NCBI RefSeq assembly: GCF_024599655.1 | Contig: NZ_CP102247.1 | Location: 310,001 to 374,000 of the forward strand | Reading direction: 5' to 3' | Length of the DNA stretch: 64,000 nt | Source: Enterobacter asburiae | GTDB taxonomy: Bacteria > Pseudomonadota > Gammaproteobacteria > Enterobacterales > Enterobacteriaceae | Part shown: positions 12,361-21,202 of the stretch, piece by piece | Position numbering within the stretch: position 1 is the first letter of the stretch | How the letters are laid out: each line of letters starts with the position of its first letter | Translations under genes and position numbers: made by a program | Notes under the pieces: model-generated | Databases searched by the model: none | Told to the model about the DNA's origin: nothing | What the model saw: the letters and a program-made list of their open reading frames with translations, nothing else

Positions 12361-13919
12361 GATGATGCGTTCTCCGCGTTGTCTGTTAATAAGCGAAGGG
12401 GCTCCGGAATCCGACGCCAGACGTGTCCATCATGTCTGGCATTGAGGATCGGTTTGGCATCGCTCTTGATTGCGAGCGGTTTGGCCCATTGTTCTGGCTG
12501 GAGCGCACGCATCTGCACCAGCTCCGCGCTAATCGTATTATCTTCGAACCAAATCATACGGTTCGAGAAAATATCCCCGGTAGGCAGGGGGAAGATGTGG
12601 TTAAGCGCCGTATCGAGATCGTTGACCCGGCAGAAGGACAAAAACAGCACCAGGCGATTGTCGCCGATGGTCATGATGTCCCCTGTACGGTTCGGGCGAC
12701 ATAGGGTGAGAGCCTGTTCAACGCGAATACCCGGTACAGGACGCAGGGCGACCATAACCCCTTTTCCATCAGCAGGAAGAAGCGTGTTGCTCATCATGTT
12801 GCCGACGGCGTCGCAGAAGGTATCCCATTTTTGGTATCCACGCAGCTTCATCGGCTGCGTCATGGAGAGCAGCGTGGAAATATCTTCCGGCACATGGCGG
12901 CTAAACTGCTGGCCCTGAACGCTTTCGATAAGCGTCAGGCAGCGTGACAACGGCGCATTCCATGGAATAACCATATTGGCGCCGCAGCCCAGAAGCAGGC
13001 GCTCATCGGTTGCGCGCAGGCTGGTATTATTTTCGCGCACGATGATTTTCAACGCACTGCCGCGCTGGCGGCGTAAGGTGTGGATTTGCCTTGCCAGCGT
13101 CTCAATCTGGTTATTCTGCATCAGCGAGAAAATAATGGTTGCCGCCTGGGTTGTGCGGGCTTCATGGAAAAGGGCTTCGTTAGATTCAAACAGTGACCAG
13201 TTTTCCGACAAGGCAGGTGCACCCTCTAAAACCGCGATATGGCTCAGGATGCGTTTTTCATCACTGCGCGGCTGTACCACGGTTTCTTCCTGCTGCGCCA
13301 GGTGCCACTCGCCCTCAATATGTTTCAGCGTAAGCTGTTGCCTGGCGCTCACGCCTTTTTCATTACACCAGAAGGCAATATCGTAGAGATAGCTGCCCGC
13401 CTGGTCACGAATGCTTGCCAGACCAAACAGGGAGCGATATTCGCCCATTAAAAGTGAAAACAGCTTGTCATTATTACTGCCGGGATTGACTATCAATAGC
13501 GTGCAATTTTGAAATTTTGCCCATTTATTGATTTTTTCCAGCCACGGCAGCAGTTTTTCAGCAGGCATATTTTGCAGGACGTTATTTGCACATTTCAGAA
13601 TCACTAAATAGTGATCCGGATCAATAGAGCACTGAACGTCGCGGGACAAAAAGTATAGACTATCGGCTTCCGAAGTCATGGAAAATAATCGCACCGTCTG
13701 GGGACCGCGACCACTTTCAAGCGCGATAATTTTTCTGGGCTCTTCGCCCATGCTAATGACGGCCACGCGGGAATCCTTATCCTGAGCAGCAATTGTCTGG
13801 TTTACCAGACTGATAGCATCTTCATTACGGTCCGTATTAATCCACCAGACTCCTCCGACTGGCATGTGGCTCAATTCGTCCCATAATGACTGGATGCCAA
13901 TAGAAAATATGGAGTCCAC
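12357..13919 (-). CDS. bcsE: c-di-GMP-binding cellulose regulator BcsE
   Basis: Cytosolic c-di-GMP receptor (GIL domain) that raises cellulose output through BcsF/BcsG and BcsRQ. The protein is 520 residues (E. coli 523) and matches along its length. The RxGD ligand motif is visible as RPNRTGDIMT, near residue 412, inside the GIL domain (about 350-515); the N-terminal part is a degenerate receiver/NTPase-like module. The start codon is GTG (complement of 13917-13919), with AGAGGGACACC upstream. Divergent from bcsR across about 175 bp. Confidence 0.95.
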   Translation of the reverse strand: MDSIFSIGIQSLWDELSHMPVGGVWWINTDRNEDAISLVNQTIAAQDKDSRVAVISMGEEPRKIIALESGRGPQTVRLFSMTSEADSLYFLSRDVQCSIDPDHYLVILKCANNVLQNMPAEKLLPWLEKINKWAKFQNCTLLIVNPGSNNDKLFSLLMGEYRSLFGLASIRDQAGSYLYDIAFWCNEKGVSARQQLTLKHIEGEWHLAQQEETVVQPRSDEKRILSHIAVLEGAPALSENWSLFESNEALFHEARTTQAATIIFSLMQNNQIETLARQIHTLRRQRGSALKIIVRENNTSLRATDERLLLGCGANMVIPWNAPLSRCLTLIESVQGQQFSRHVPEDISTLLSMTQPMKLRGYQKWDTFCDAVGNMMSNTLLPADGKGVMVALRPVPGIRVEQALTLCRPNRTGDIMTIGDNRLVLFLSFCRVNDLDTALNHIFPLPTGDIFSNRMIWFEDNTISAELVQMRALQPEQWAKPLAIKSDAKPILNARHDGHVWRRIPEPLRLLTDNAENASS

Positions 13920-14093
13920 GGTGTCCCTCTTTTCGTCTAATTTATCTGTATCTCAGTTTACTAGCGAAAGCGTAGAAATAAACCTAACATTGAAATTAAA
14001 GAACATCAGATTTAGCATGTAAATGAAATTTCATAGGGCAGGACGCCTCGCTACTTCTGATCTGGCGATTCTACGCAAAGGGATGGAAAAAGA
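13920..14093. promoter_or_regulatory. Divergent bcsE / bcsR promoter region
   Basis: A 174-bp AT-rich gap between the leftward bcsEFG and rightward bcsRQABZC operons must hold both promoters. It contains A/T-rich stretches (for example 13970-14030), but I cannot assign boxes with confidence. In E. coli the two bcs operons are transcribed from the same divergent region. Confidence 0.6.
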
Positions 14094-14282
14094 ATGGATA
14101 ATAACGAACCCGGAACCCCAGTCGATTCGACCCTGGGTTACACATTCCAAAACGATTTTCTGGCGCTGACGCAGGCCTTTTCTTTACCTGAAATAGATTA
14201 CACCGATATTTCCCAGCGGGAACAGTTGGCCGCGGCTATTAAACGCTGGCCGTTATTAGCTGAATTCGCCAATCAACAATAA
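14094..14282 (+). CDS. bcsR: Cellulose synthase regulatory subunit BcsR
   Basis: A 62-residue protein, same length as E. coli BcsR (YhjR). The C-terminal half (DISQREQLAAAIKRWPLLAEF) is the conserved part that binds BcsQ. BcsR and BcsQ form an ATPase module that assembles the synthase at the pole and binds c-di-GMP. The ATG at 14094 follows the SD-like GGAAAAAG. bcsQ begins 11 nt after the stop. First gene of the synthase operon. Confidence 0.93.
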   Translation: MDNNEPGTPVDSTLGYTFQNDFLALTQAFSLPEIDYTDISQREQLAAAIKRWPLLAEFANQQ

Positions 14283-14293
14283 GGGAGCCATTG

Positions 14294-15046
14294 ATGGCCA
14301 TACTCGGATTACAGGGTGTCCGTGGCGGTGTGGGTACCACATCTGTTACCGCGGCGCTGGCGTGGTCATTACAGCTTTTAGGTGAATCGGTGCTGGTTAT
14401 TGACGCCTGCGCCGATAATTTGCTGCGTATGTCGTTTAACGTCGACTTTACTCGCGAAGAGGGCTGGGCCCGCGCGCTGCTTGATGATAAAGACTGGCAG
14501 GATGCAGGGATGCGCTATACCTCCCAGCTCGATCTGCTGCCGTTTGGTCAACTGACCACCACGGAGCGCGAGAATGAAGCCGCGTATCAGCGCCTGTTTT
14601 CGCAGTTCACGCTGGCGCTGCAGACTCTGAAAGAAAAGGGGCACTACAAGTGGATCCTGCTGGATCTGCCGCACGGCGCCGGCACGCTGACCCGACAGCT
14701 TATCGCCCAGTGCGATCATGTGCTCTCGATCGTCAACGTCGATGCGAACTGCCATATCCGCCTGCATCAGCAGGGGCTACCTCAAAATGGCCATATCCTG
14801 ATTAACGATTTGCGCATTGGCAGCCAGATCCAGGACGATCTGTATCAGGTCTGGCTGCAAAGCCAGCGCCGTCTGCTTCCCATTGTCATCCATCGTGATG
14901 AGGGAATGGCGGAATGCCTTGCGTCTAAGCAACCGCTCGGCGAATACCGCAGCGATTCACTGGCGGCAGAAGAGATCCTGACGCTGGCTAACTGGTGTCT
15001 GCTGAACTTCGCCAACAGGGCGGAGCATGCAGGGAGTTCTGTATGA
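14294..15046 (+). CDS. bcsQ: Cellulose biosynthesis ATPase BcsQ (MinD/ParA type)
   Basis: 250 residues, as in functional E. coli BcsQ, and uninterrupted; E. coli K-12 carries a stop early in this gene that blocks cellulose, and none is present here. The deviant Walker A box is GVRGGVGTTS (residues 8-17). Walker-B-like WILLDLPHGAG and the switch region DACADNLLRMSF are present. ATG 14294 is chosen over TTG 14291 because it gives the family N-terminus MAILGLQG, with GGGAG in the SD position. The stop overlaps the bcsA ATG (ATGA at 15043-15046). Confidence 0.95.
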   Translation: MAILGLQGVRGGVGTTSVTAALAWSLQLLGESVLVIDACADNLLRMSFNVDFTREEGWARALLDDKDWQDAGMRYTSQLDLLPFGQLTTTERENEAAYQRLFSQFTLALQTLKEKGHYKWILLDLPHGAGTLTRQLIAQCDHVLSIVNVDANCHIRLHQQGLPQNGHILINDLRIGSQIQDDLYQVWLQSQRRLLPIVIHRDEGMAECLASKQPLGEYRSDSLAAEEILTLANWCLLNFANRAEHAGSSV

Positions 15047-17658
15047 GTCGTCTCGCCAGCTGGTTACTCATCCCGCCGGTCAGTTCGCGTTTGAGCGAAC
15101 GCTATCGGCATTTCCGCCGGCACGGTGCTTCGGCATTTAGCGCCGCGCTCGGCTGTTTCTGGATGATTCTGGCCTGGATGTTTATTCCACTCGAACACCC
15201 GCGCTGGCAGCGCATACGTGCCCGGCACAGTGAGCTCTATCCGCACATTAATCCCGACCGGCCGCGTCCTTTGGATCCGGCGCGTTATCTCATTCAGGCC
15301 ATCTGGCTGGTGGCCACCTCATCCCGCTCAGAGAAAATAACGCCGCACTGGCGCAGTTTCTCCCGCGTGCAGCAGTTACGTGAACGCTACCACCAGTGGC
15401 TGGATAAACTGCCCAACAGCGTAAGCGATAAGACCAGCCATCTGGATAACCATAAAGAGCTCGGGCATCTCCACCCGGGCTTGCGGCGTTTTATCCTCGG
15501 CGTGATCGTGGTGTTCTCGCTCATTCTGGCGCTGGTCTGTATTACGCAACCTTTCAACCCTCTGGCGCAGTTCACCTTCCTGATCCTGCTGTGGGGCGTG
15601 GCGCTGCTGGTCCGCCGTATTCCGGGCCGCTTCTCGGCGCTGATGCTGATTGTGTTGTCGTTGACCGTCTCCTGTCGCTACATCTGGTGGCGTTATACCT
15701 CAACCCTGAACTGGGACGATCCGGTCAGCCTGGTGTGCGGCCTGGTGCTGCTGTTTGCCGAAACCTACGCCTGGATCGTGCTGGTGCTGGGCTATTTCCA
15801 GGTCATTTGGCCGCTCAACCGCCAGCCGGTTCCGCTGCCTAAAGACACCGCGCAGTGGCCGTCTGTTGATCTCTTTGTACCAACCTACAACGAAGATCTG
15901 AGCGTGGTGAAAAATACCATTTATGCCGCTCTGGGCATCGACTGGCCGAAAGATAAGCTCAAGGTCTGGATTCTGGATGACGGCAACCGTCCGGCGTTCC
16001 GCCAGTTCGCAGAAGAGGTTGGCGTCGAGTACATCGCCCGTCCGACTCACGAACATGCGAAAGCCGGGAACATCAACAACGCGTTGAAGTATGCCACAGG
16101 GGAGTTTGTCTCGATCTTTGACTGTGACCACGTGCCGACGCGCTCGTTCCTGCAGATGACCATGGGCTGGTTCCTGAAGGAGAAAGAGCTGGCGATGATG
16201 CAGACGCCGCACCACTTCTTCTCGCCGGATCCGTTTGAACGTAACCTTGGCCGTTTCCGTAAAACCCCGAACGAAGGCACGCTGTTCTATGGCCTGGTGC
16301 AGGACGGAAACGACATGTGGGATGCCACCTTCTTCTGCGGCTCCTGTGCGGTTATCCGCCGTAAGCCGCTGGATGAAATTGGCGGAATCGCCGTCGAAAC
16401 GGTCACTGAAGATGCGCACACCTCTCTGCGCCTGCACCGTCGTGGCTATACCTCGGCGTATATGCGTATTCCGCAGGCTGCCGGTCTGGCAACGGAGTCA
16501 CTGTCGGCGCACATTGGTCAGCGTATTCGCTGGGCGCGCGGGATGGTGCAGATTTTCCGCCTCGATAACCCACTGATAGGGAAAGGGCTCAAGCTGGCGC
16601 AACGTCTCTGCTACGTCAACGCCATGTTCCACTTCTTATCCGGAATCCCGCGGCTAATCTTCCTGACCGCGCCGCTGGCGTTCCTGCTCCTTCACGCTTA
16701 TATCATTTACGCCCCGGCGCTGATGATTGCGCTGTTTGTTCTGCCGCACATGATCCACGCGAGCCTGACGAACTCGAAGATACAGGGTAAATACCGCCAT
16801 TCCTTCTGGAGTGAAATCTACGAAACGGTGCTGGCCTGGTACATTGCACCGCCGACGATGGTGGCGCTGATTAACCCGCATAAAGGGAAATTCAACGTCA
16901 CCGCGAAGGGCGGCCTGGTGGAAGAAGAGTACGTCGACTGGGTGATCTCCCGTCCGTACATCTTCCTGGTATTGCTGAATATCGTTGGCGTCATCGCCGG
17001 TATCTGGCGTTACTTCTACGGCCCGGAAAACGAAATCCTGACCGTCTTCGTCAGTATGGCCTGGGTCTTCTACAACCTGATTATCCTCGGCGGTGCGGTA
17101 GCGGTGTCGGTGGAGAGCAAACAGGTTCGTCGTGCGCATCGCGTTGAAATCTGCATGCCTGCGGCGATCGCCCGTGAAGATGGCCACCTCTTCTCCTGTA
17201 CCGTACACGACTTCTCTGACGGTGGTCTGGGGATCAAAATCAACGGCCAGGCGAAGGTGCTGGAAGGGCAAAAAGTTAACCTGCTGCTTAAGCGCGGTCA
17301 GCAGGAATATGTCTTCCCGACGCAGGTGGTTCGCGTGGCGGGCAATGAAGTCGGTCTGCAGCTGATGCCGTTGACCAAAAAGCAACATATTGATTTTGTG
17401 CAGTGTACGTTTGCCCGCGCGGATACGTGGGCTCTCTGGCAGGACAGCTTCCCGGAAGATAAACCTCTGGAAAGCCTGCTGGATATTCTGAAGCTGGGGT
17501 TCCGTGGCTATCGTCACCTTGCAGAATTTGCCCCGTCGTCGGTGAAATTAATTTTCCGGTCACTTACTTCGCTGGTTTCCTGGGTCGTGTCGTTCATTCC
17601 TCGTCGTCCTGAGCGGGATGAGGCGAAGCAGGCGGACCCGGTTATGGCTCAACAATGA
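15043..17658 (+). CDS. bcsA: Cellulose synthase catalytic subunit BcsA
   Basis: Polymerises UDP-glucose into beta-1,4-glucan and extrudes it across the inner membrane. 871 residues (E. coli 872). The GT2 catalytic core is complete: D312/D313 in LDDGN, D360-C-D362, T455-E456-D457 and Q493-R-I-R-W497. Several membrane helices flank it (about 160-260 and 520-690). The C-terminal PilZ domain has R696..R700 and D723-F-S-D-G-G728, the c-di-GMP-binding residues that open the gating loop. Start ATG 15043 is coupled to bcsQ; bcsB begins 10 nt after the stop. Confidence 0.98.
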   Translation: MSRLASWLLIPPVSSRLSERYRHFRRHGASAFSAALGCFWMILAWMFIPLEHPRWQRIRARHSELYPHINPDRPRPLDPARYLIQAIWLVATSSRSEKITPHWRSFSRVQQLRERYHQWLDKLPNSVSDKTSHLDNHKELGHLHPGLRRFILGVIVVFSLILALVCITQPFNPLAQFTFLILLWGVALLVRRIPGRFSALMLIVLSLTVSCRYIWWRYTSTLNWDDPVSLVCGLVLLFAETYAWIVLVLGYFQVIWPLNRQPVPLPKDTAQWPSVDLFVPTYNEDLSVVKNTIYAALGIDWPKDKLKVWILDDGNRPAFRQFAEEVGVEYIARPTHEHAKAGNINNALKYATGEFVSIFDCDHVPTRSFLQMTMGWFLKEKELAMMQTPHHFFSPDPFERNLGRFRKTPNEGTLFYGLVQDGNDMWDATFFCGSCAVIRRKPLDEIGGIAVETVTEDAHTSLRLHRRGYTSAYMRIPQAAGLATESLSAHIGQRIRWARGMVQIFRLDNPLIGKGLKLAQRLCYVNAMFHFLSGIPRLIFLTAPLAFLLLHAYIIYAPALMIALFVLPHMIHASLTNSKIQGKYRHSFWSEIYETVLAWYIAPPTMVALINPHKGKFNVTAKGGLVEEEYVDWVISRPYIFLVLLNIVGVIAGIWRYFYGPENEILTVFVSMAWVFYNLIILGGAVAVSVESKQVRRAHRVEICMPAAIAREDGHLFSCTVHDFSDGGLGIKINGQAKVLEGQKVNLLLKRGQQEYVFPTQVVRVAGNEVGLQLMPLTKKQHIDFVQCTFARADTWALWQDSFPEDKPLESLLDILKLGFRGYRHLAEFAPSSVKLIFRSLTSLVSWVVSFIPRRPERDEAKQADPVMAQQ

Positions 17659-17668
17659 TGATAACGCG

Positions 17669-20089
17669 ATGAAAACAAAACTTTCCTGGTTATGTGCAGT
17701 GGCAATGGGGATGAATGTTATCCCCGCAACAATGGCTAACGCAGCTCCTGGTAACGCAGCGGCAACGCCTGCGCCAACGGTACCTGTCGTCGCGCAGGCA
17801 ACCGATCCGGTTGTCACCGCGGCACCTGGTCAAACAGAAAATATCACGCCAAACCAGCCAACGGAGGGGAACACCCTGCCGGCAGACGGCCAGGTTATCG
17901 GGCAGGTGATGCCGGGCGTCCGGGGGGCGAACGCGCCCGTCGTCGCGGACAATGCGCCGTCACGGGACGTGAAGCTGACCTTCGCGCAAATCGCACCGCC
18001 TCCGGGCAGTATGGTGCTGCGCGGCATCAACCCTAACGGCGGCATTGAGTTTGGCATGCGCAGCGATGAGGTCGTCTCTAATGCGGTGCTGAACCTTGAA
18101 TACACCCCGTCGCCGTCTCTGCTGCCGACACAGTCTCAGCTGAAGGTCTACCTGAATGATGAGCTGATGGACGTTCTGCCGGTCACGAAAGAGCAGCTGG
18201 GCAAGAAAACCCAGGCTCAGGTGCCGATCAACCCGCTGTTCATCACCGACTTTAACCGCATCCGCCTGGAGTTTGTCGGTCACTACCGCGATGTCTGCGA
18301 AAACCCGGCCAGCAACACGCTGTGGATGGACGTCGGGCGTAACTCCTCGCTGCAGATGACCTACCAGTCGCTGGCGCTGAAAAACGATCTCTCGGCCTTC
18401 CCGGTTCCGTTCTTTGATCCGCGTGATAACCGTCCGCTCACGCTGCCGATAGTGTTTGCATCGTCCCCGGACGTGACCGAGCAGCTGGCGGCCACCATTG
18501 TGGCGTCCTGGTTTGGTTCACGTGCCGGCTGGCGTGGTCAGAGCTTCCCGGCGATGTATGACAAACTGCCGGATAGAAATGCCATTGTGTTTGCGACCAA
18601 CGCGAAACGCCCGGCCTTCCTGCGCGATCATCCGGACGTCAAAGCGCCGACCGTTGAGATGATAAGCCATCCGGAAAACCCGTACGTGAAGCTGCTGGTG
18701 GTCTTTGGCCGCGACGATAAAGATCTGGTGCAGGCCGCAAAAGCGATTGCCCAGGGCAACGTCCTTTTCCGCGGTAACAGCGTGGTGGTGGATGAGGTCA
18801 AACCGCTGCTGGCGCGTAAACCTTATGATGCGCCAAACTGGGTGCGTACCGACCGTGCGGTGACATTTGGCGAGCTGAAAACCTATGAAGAACAGCTGCA
18901 GGCGACGGGGCTTGAGCCCGCGCCGATTAGCCTGTCACTGAATCTGCCGCCGGATTTGTACCTGCTGCGTACCAACGGCATTGATATCAATCTGAACTAC
19001 CGCTATACCGCGCCAGCGACCAAAGACAGCTCGCGCATGGATATCAGCCTGAACAACCAGTTCCTGCAATCGTTCAGCCTGCAAAGCACCCAGGATACTA
19101 ACCGCCTGATGCTTCGCCTGCCGGTGTTGCAGGGGCTGCTGGACGGTAAAACGGATGTCTCCATCCCGGCACTGAAGCTGGGTGCGATAAACCAGCTGCG
19201 CTTTGACTTCCAGTACATGAACCCGATGCCTGGCGGCTCGGCGGAAAACTGCATTACCTTCCAGCCCGTACAGAACCACGTTGTGATTGGCGACGAGTCG
19301 ACTATCGACTTCTCGAAGTACTATCACTTCCTGGCGATGCCGGATCTGCGCGCCTTTGCTAACGCGGGCTTCCCGTTCAGCCGCATGGCCGATCTTTCTG
19401 ACTCCATTGTGGTGATGCCAAAAGCGCCAAGCGAAGGGCAGGTCACGACCCTGCTGGACACCATGGCGACCGTTGGGGGACAGACGGGATTACCGGCGAT
19501 TAACGTCACGTTGACGGACGATGGCAGCCAGATTCAGAACAAAGACGCTGACATTCTGGTGATCGGTACCATTCCGGACAAGCTGAAGGATGACAAACGT
19601 ATCGATCTGCTGGTGAAAGCGGCCCAGTCCTGGGTTAACACGCCGCTGCGCCAGACCGAGTTCCCGAGCATTATGCCGGATGCGAACGATCGTCAGGCCA
19701 GCGCGCAGACGACGGTCACGTCTCAGGGGGCAATGGCCGCGGTGGTAGGCTTCCAGTCACCATACAACGACCAGCGCAGCGTGGTGGCTCTCCTGGCGGA
19801 CAGCCCGCGCGGGTATGAACTGCTCAATACGGCCATGAACGACAGCGGTAAACGTGCCGCGATGTTTGGCTCCGTGTCGGTGATCCGTGAGTCCGGCGTC
19901 AATAGCCTGCGCGTGGGCGATGTGTACTACGTGGGTCATCTGCCGTGGTTTGAACGCCTGTGGTATGCGATGGCTAACCATCCGGTTCTGCTCGCCATCC
20001 TGGCGGCGGTCAGCGTGGTCTTGCTGGCGTGGGTGCTGTGGCGTCTGCTGCGTATCATCAGCCGTCGTCGTCTGAACCCGGATGAGTAA
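17669..20089 (+). CDS. bcsB: Cellulose synthase periplasmic subunit BcsB
   Basis: Periplasmic partner of BcsA, with two carbohydrate-binding/flavodoxin-like repeats and a C-terminal tail helix anchor (LLAILAAVSVVLLAWVLWRLL, near 780). 806 residues, about 27 longer than E. coli BcsB (779). The extra length is an Ala/Pro/Thr-rich stretch after the signal peptide (mature residues about 25-80, for example NAAATPAPTVPVV). ATG 17669 gives the signal MKTKLSWLCAVAMGM; the longer open frame upstream overlaps bcsA and is rejected. From VKLTFAQIAPPPGSM onward it follows the family closely. Confidence 0.96.
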   Translation: MKTKLSWLCAVAMGMNVIPATMANAAPGNAAATPAPTVPVVAQATDPVVTAAPGQTENITPNQPTEGNTLPADGQVIGQVMPGVRGANAPVVADNAPSRDVKLTFAQIAPPPGSMVLRGINPNGGIEFGMRSDEVVSNAVLNLEYTPSPSLLPTQSQLKVYLNDELMDVLPVTKEQLGKKTQAQVPINPLFITDFNRIRLEFVGHYRDVCENPASNTLWMDVGRNSSLQMTYQSLALKNDLSAFPVPFFDPRDNRPLTLPIVFASSPDVTEQLAATIVASWFGSRAGWRGQSFPAMYDKLPDRNAIVFATNAKRPAFLRDHPDVKAPTVEMISHPENPYVKLLVVFGRDDKDLVQAAKAIAQGNVLFRGNSVVVDEVKPLLARKPYDAPNWVRTDRAVTFGELKTYEEQLQATGLEPAPISLSLNLPPDLYLLRTNGIDINLNYRYTAPATKDSSRMDISLNNQFLQSFSLQSTQDTNRLMLRLPVLQGLLDGKTDVSIPALKLGAINQLRFDFQYMNPMPGGSAENCITFQPVQNHVVIGDESTIDFSKYYHFLAMPDLRAFANAGFPFSRMADLSDSIVVMPKAPSEGQVTTLLDTMATVGGQTGLPAINVTLTDDGSQIQNKDADILVIGTIPDKLKDDKRIDLLVKAAQSWVNTPLRQTEFPSIMPDANDRQASAQTTVTSQGAMAAVVGFQSPYNDQRSVVALLADSPRGYELLNTAMNDSGKRAAMFGSVSVIRESGVNSLRVGDVYYVGHLPWFERLWYAMANHPVLLAILAAVSVVLLAWVLWRLLRIISRRRLNPDE

Positions 20090-20095
20090 GATGTG

Positions 20096-21202
20096 ATGAA
20101 AGCCTTTCGCTGGTGTGCATTAGCAGCGTTGATGCTGGCGGCGCTTCCTCTTCGCGCCGCCTGCACCTGGCCTGCCTGGGAGCAGTTTAAAAAGGATTAC
20201 ATCAGCGAGGGCGGGCGTGTCGTTGATCCCAGCGACACGCGCAAAATTACGACGTCGGAAGGGCAAAGCTACGCCTTGTTCTTTGCCCTGGCGGCGAACG
20301 ATCGCACCGCGTTTGACCAGCTGCTGACCTGGACGCGCGATAATCTTGCCAGCGGCAATCTCAACGACCACCTGCCTGCCTGGCTATGGGGTCAGAAAGA
20401 TAAAGAGACGTGGGCGGTGATTGATACTAACTCCGCCTCTGACGCCGATGTCTGGATCGCCTGGTCACTGCTCGAAGCGGGTCGGTTGTGGAAACATCCG
20501 GACTATACCCGCACGGGTAAGGCGCTGCTGAAACGCATTGCCAGCGAGGAAGTGGTGAAAGTGCCGGGGCTCGGCGCAATGCTGCTTCCCGGTAAAGTCG
20601 GTTTTGCCGATGAACACGTCTGGCGCTTTAACCCCAGCTATCTTCCTCCGCAGTTAGCGAGCTATTTCACGCGTTTGGGTACCCCGTGGACCCAGCTTCG
20701 TGAAACCAATTTGCGCCTGCTGCTGGAGAGCGCGCCGAAAGGTTTTTCGCCGGACTGGGTGCAGTATCAGAAAAACAGAGGCTGGCGGTTACAGCAGGAT
20801 AAATCGCTGGTGGGCGGCTACGACGCCATCCGCGTTTATCTCTGGGTGGGCATGATGAGTGATAAAGATCCTCAGAAAGCCCGGCTGCTGACCCGCTTCC
20901 AGCCGATGGCGGCAAAGACAATGAAACGGGGTGTGCCGCCGGAGAAAGTGGATGTGGCGACGGGTAAACGCACCGGGAATGGCCCGGTCGGGTTCTCTGC
21001 CGCCATGCTGCCGTTTTTACAACAACGTGATGCCCAGGCGGTTCAGCGCCAGCGCGTTGCGGACCATTTTCCCGATAACAATGCCTATTACAGCTACGTG
21101 CTGACTCTCTTTGGGCAAGGATGGGATCAGCATCGTTTTCGCTTCACCGCAAAAGGTGAATTAATACCGGATTGGGGCCAGGAATGCGCAAGTTCACAGT
21201 AA
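20096..21202 (+). CDS. bcsZ: Periplasmic endo-1,4-beta-glucanase BcsZ
   Basis: GH8 cellulase of the cellulose operon, thought to resolve misaligned nascent chains in the periplasm. 368 residues, identical in length to E. coli BcsZ. Signal peptide MKAFRWCALAALMLAALPLRAA. Catalytic acid Glu55 (TTSEGQSYAL) and base Asp243 (GGYDAIRVYLW) fall at the same numbers as in E. coli. ATG 20096 is chosen over the GTG three bases upstream. The 3' end overlaps the bcsC start by 19 nt. Confidence 0.96.
   Translation: MKAFRWCALAALMLAALPLRAACTWPAWEQFKKDYISEGGRVVDPSDTRKITTSEGQSYALFFALAANDRTAFDQLLTWTRDNLASGNLNDHLPAWLWGQKDKETWAVIDTNSASDADVWIAWSLLEAGRLWKHPDYTRTGKALLKRIASEEVVKVPGLGAMLLPGKVGFADEHVWRFNPSYLPPQLASYFTRLGTPWTQLRETNLRLLLESAPKGFSPDWVQYQKNRGWRLQQDKSLVGGYDAIRVYLWVGMMSDKDPQKARLLTRFQPMAAKTMKRGVPPEKVDVATGKRTGNGPVGFSAAMLPFLQQRDAQAVQRQRVADHFPDNNAYYSYVLTLFGQGWDQHRFRFTAKGELIPDWGQECASSQ

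Noticed and set aside
17618..17668. Longer N-terminus for BcsB
   Set aside because: The extension overlaps bcsA, is basic and not signal-like; ATG 17669 gives a proper signal peptide.
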